Source: Symsagittifera roscoffensis (lineage: Eukaryota > Xenacoelomorpha > Acoela > Convolutidae). From it: a stretch of 64,000 bases of DNA. Position 1 is the stretch's first letter. Every line of letters starts with the position of its first letter. Shown piece by piece: positions 61,645 to 64,000 of this stretch. The position numbers were made by a program, and so were the translations under genes. A model generated the notes under the pieces. It ran no database searches and was not told the origin of the DNA. It saw nothing but the letters and a program-made list of their open reading frames with translations. Where the stretch lies: NCBI RefSeq assembly GCF_963678635.1, contig NC_087063.1, forward strand, positions 19,408,143-19,472,142, given 5' to 3'.

Positions 61645-62778
61645 ACCAAAAAGCTATCAAAAATTGCTACCCAAAAGTCACCAAGTCAGTCTTCACCGAC
61701 ATCATCCCAAGATAACCCAACAACACCTTCAACTACCAATAATCCTCAAACATCTACACGAATTTCCTTTCAAGATAACCTATACACTTTTGAAGAACGA
61801 CACGCTCGTTTATCAGAACCACTAGAACCAGTTCAACGACAAGCACCTCTAAGCGAACCAACATATAACTTATACCCAACACTACCACAAGAATTAAGTA
61901 GAATAAGAAATCCTAGTCAAAACCAAAATACAGTCGAAATAAATAGACAAATTATACATCCTCGACGGAACAGGAATTTTCTAACTCCCCGAGTTCATTT
62001 TGATATACCTCAATCCCCATCACAAAACACTCCAGAAAACCCCATTGGTATATTACCAGAAACCCCTACGCTTCTTTCACAACGTAGCACCTCAAGCCTA
62101 CCATCAGATTACTTAGGTTCAACACCAACATCTGAACAAATACGTGAAAATACCTTTAACCCCCCAAACCAGGCATCACGACTACCATATTGGACAACAC
62201 ATTCATTTACACAAGGTGAATTAAATTTAGTCAATGATCCAATAGATATTTCTACGGATACAACAACATCCTCATCACTACCAGAAACATTATCACTACC
62301 ATCAACACCATCAATAAGCCAGATTTCACCACCACCTTTTAACTTAAATTTTCCAAATAATCTCGACGCCAGATATCGAGAACAATCATCAACAAATATC
62401 CCTTTAAGACTAGATTGGAATACATTTACAGCCCCTCCACCATTATTTGGACAACATCTAGAAAGTAATCACCTCCACAACTGGGCACTTAATAGATTAC
62501 AATACCGACAAGACATTCACGACGATATCCGTGATCACAATATCCAAATACTCCAACAAAACAGTTTACAATTAAAGTTTGAAATCACAGTTAAATTAAA
62601 CAACATTACTCAACATCCCTACCCATTAAACCCACCAAACATAACAGCTCAATCACTACCACCACCATTTATAACCACTGAAGTAATATATAAATACGAC
62701 AGATATACCAAAAAGACAATTGGTTACATCCCATTTTATAACCCATACTCAGGATTATCATACACATGTATATTCTAA
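61645..62778 (+). CDS. Pro/Ser/Thr-rich pre-env ORF without internal ATG
   Basis: About 378 codons stay open with no ATG anywhere in frame, so translation would need a start from a spliced upstream exon or read-through, both known in env-bearing Metaviridae. Residues 1-250 are rich in Pro, Ser, Thr, Gln and Asn. The C-terminal 120 are more ordered: LDWNTFTAPPPLFGQ, a basic/aromatic helix, then ITAQSLPPPF and YTKKTIGY. The last segment is conserved in the minus-strand fossils at 23.9-24.05, 29.99-30.10 and about 31.8 kb. The end overlaps the env start by 13 bases. No domain is recognised. Confidence 0.65.
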   Translation, partial: TKKLSKIATQKSPSQSSPTSSQDNPTTPSTTNNPQTSTRISFQDNLYTFEERHARLSEPLEPVQRQAPLSEPTYNLYPTLPQELSRIRNPSQNQNTVEINRQIIHPRRNRNFLTPRVHFDIPQSPSQNTPENPIGILPETPTLLSQRSTSSLPSDYLGSTPTSEQIRENTFNPPNQASRLPYWTTHSFTQGELNLVNDPIDISTDTTTSSSLPETLSLPSTPSISQISPPPFNLNFPNNLDARYREQSSTNIPLRLDWNTFTAPPPLFGQHLESNHLHNWALNRLQYRQDIHDDIRDHNIQILQQNSLQLKFEITVKLNNITQHPYPLNPPNITAQSLPPPFITTEVIYKYDRYTKKTIGYIPFYNPYSGLSYTCIF

Positions 62779-64000
62779 AATTATTAATTTTTCTCCAACT
62801 CCTTTTTCTAGTAATCTCAAATCAAAACATAAACCCTTCTCCCCGCACAGGACCCCAAGATTTATTAGTAACACATTACGATTGTGAAGAAAACGAACAA
62901 AAAACACTACACAAGTATGCAATAAATCAAGTATCACAGTGCGAAACAGAACCCCAAGCCATAGAAACTACAAATGTCATAGCAACACTTTATTCAAAAG
63001 CCCGAGCAACTACAGTTATAGGATATAAATTCACAGCAACATTTTCTGAAAAGAAAGTACATTGTTCACAAGTCTCAAACAGAAATAAAAACCGACTTGA
63101 CCATGAATCATTCTACCAGAGTAATATAGAACGACTTTTACATCTCAATCCCGAAGATTGTAAAAACGAGTTACTCCGACTAAACATCACAAAAAATAAA
63201 AACACAGATAGAAATTTAGTATATTTCCAAGTTTTTTCAGATTCTGTACATCAAGCAGAACTTGAAAGATATCAAGGACATATAAAATTAGATGAAAAAT
63301 ACCCATACAACGGCGCACACGGACGATTAACCTATGACATGCACGATAAACACTGGATACCACACATTGGTATAAATGACCCATCAAACTGCAAAGCAGA
63401 CACAAAAAATAAAGGATACCAAGAAATAATGTTTTTCGATTGGAAAATACAACTCGAAAAAATACAACTCACACGAGATTTATCAGACAACACAATGATT
63501 TATCAAGGAATTAGATTACCTTGTAAAAACGACCAAGGTTATTGCGACCCTACAACCAGAACACAAGCAACAATTGTTTGGTTCCCCGAAGACACATGTA
63601 CAACATTTCAAGTAGCAAAAATACACGCTCGTATGATAAAATTTCACGAAAAATATTTTATACAATCAATACCATATGAACAAGTAAATCCATTACGAAA
63701 AATAAGTTCTAATTTTCGAAACATTCATAATATAGAAAATAAATTAACACGTTTTCAAATATATCAAGAAACAGAACTTGCATGTAAATACAGAAACCCA
63801 CTTCACAAAACACAATACTCTGAAATATTAGTTGAATACGAAAATGGATTCGACATGACCACTGGAAAAATAAAAGTCGACCCATACGCCACAAGTCATC
63901 CCCTAAACGAAGGAACATCATATATACCAGTTAATTTTCAAAAGAATACAGGTCAACCTGGTGGACATTTAAAACCCCAAAACGATCAAAGCACACGTTT
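62766..64000 (+). CDS. env: Envelope-like glycoprotein, N-terminal part (runs off the window)
   Basis: At least 411 codons are open to the window edge. Residues 1-18 are a clear hydrophobic signal sequence (MYILKLLIFLQLLFLVIS). The ectodomain begins with HYDCEEN and has regularly spaced cysteines (for example VSQCETEP, VHCSQVSN, EDCKN, PSNCK, LPCKNDQGYC, EDTCTTF, LACKY). The SKARATT...FSEKK stretch matches at least nine minus-strand remnants in the window. The YDC start and the IVW...C.TFQV and ELACKYRNPL...QYSE boxes are reminiscent of chuvirus-type (class III-like) glycoproteins captured by some arthropod retroelements; this resemblance is from memory. The fusion loops, membrane anchor and cleavage site cannot be judged from what is visible. 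Confidence 0.7.
   Translation, partial: MYILKLLIFLQLLFLVISNQNINPSPRTGPQDLLVTHYDCEENEQKTLHKYAINQVSQCETEPQAIETTNVIATLYSKARATTVIGYKFTATFSEKKVHCSQVSNRNKNRLDHESFYQSNIERLLHLNPEDCKNELLRLNITKNKNTDRNLVYFQVFSDSVHQAELERYQGHIKLDEKYPYNGAHGRLTYDMHDKHWIPHIGINDPSNCKADTKNKGYQEIMFFDWKIQLEKIQLTRDLSDNTMIYQGIRLPCKNDQGYCDPTTRTQATIVWFPEDTCTTFQVAKIHARMIKFHEKYFIQSIPYEQVNPLRKISSNFRNIHNIENKLTRFQIYQETELACKYRNPLHKTQYSEILVEYENGFDMTTGKIKVDPYATSHPLNEGTSYIPVNFQKNTGQPGGHLKPQNDQSTR

Larger units (their letters stand above)
50330..64000 (+). mobile_element. Large env-bearing Ty3-like (Metaviridae) element, + strand, right end outside the window
   Basis: Ordered parts are LTR, leader, ORF0, gag, PR-RT-RNase H-IN, two small hydrophobic ORFs, pre-env ORF and env. 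At least 13.6 kb lies in the window, against the usual 5-8 kb. The + strand is A-rich and G-poor throughout. Gag-pol shows about four interruptions, one possibly the normal gag-pol frame change, so the element is a fairly young but broken copy. It is much better preserved than its minus-strand relatives. Confidence 0.85.

Overview
The window looks like repeat-dense, strongly AT-rich DNA from an invertebrate animal, probably an arthropod. This is inferred from a broken jockey/CR1-type LINE at the left edge, an envelope-bearing Ty3-like (Metaviridae) retroelement, and no bacterial-style gene packing. I see no convincing host gene, rRNA, tRNA or CRISPR array. Almost all of the window traces to one retroelement family.

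Left to right: (1) 1-1,700, broken LINE on the + strand. (2) 1,700-2,830, unassigned sequence with a short GC-richer structured tract. (3) 2,838-22,363, a tandem array built from the env/LTR end of the Ty3-like family on the minus strand. Its core is two nearly identical 6.5-kb copies (about 6,060-12,556 and 12,557-19,052), each a 3.7-kb plus a 2.8-kb sub-unit. (4) 22,363-32,295, further minus-strand env and pre-env fossils, again duplicated, with one foreign-looking insertion near 24.3-25.2 kb. (5) 32,295-40,230, minus-strand pol fossil present as two tandem copies. (6) 40,230-46,750, minus-strand gag/ORF0 fossil, also tandemly duplicated. (7) 46,750-48,460, leader and 5' LTR of that minus-strand fossil. 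(8) 48,460-50,165, spacer with two small tandem repeats carrying strong hairpins. (9) About 50.3 kb to the right edge, a much better preserved + strand member of the same family. It reads LTR, structured leader, basic ORF0, gag, PR-RT-RNase H-integrase, two small overlapping hydrophobic ORFs, a long Pro/Ser/Thr-rich ORF with no ATG, and an env-like ORF that leaves the window.

The two family members lie head to head, 5' LTR to 5' LTR, about 2 kb apart. The + member is at least 13.6 kb, far larger than a typical 5-8 kb Ty3-like element, and has reading frames beyond gag-pol-env. Matches on the minus-strand fossil to ORF0, the pre-env ORFs and env show these extras are family features. The fossil has been tandemly duplicated in almost every segment. 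The + element's visible gag-pol has about four interruptions, one of which may be the family's normal gag-pol frame change, so it is not taken to be intact. All comparisons were made by eye; identities are impressions, not computed values.
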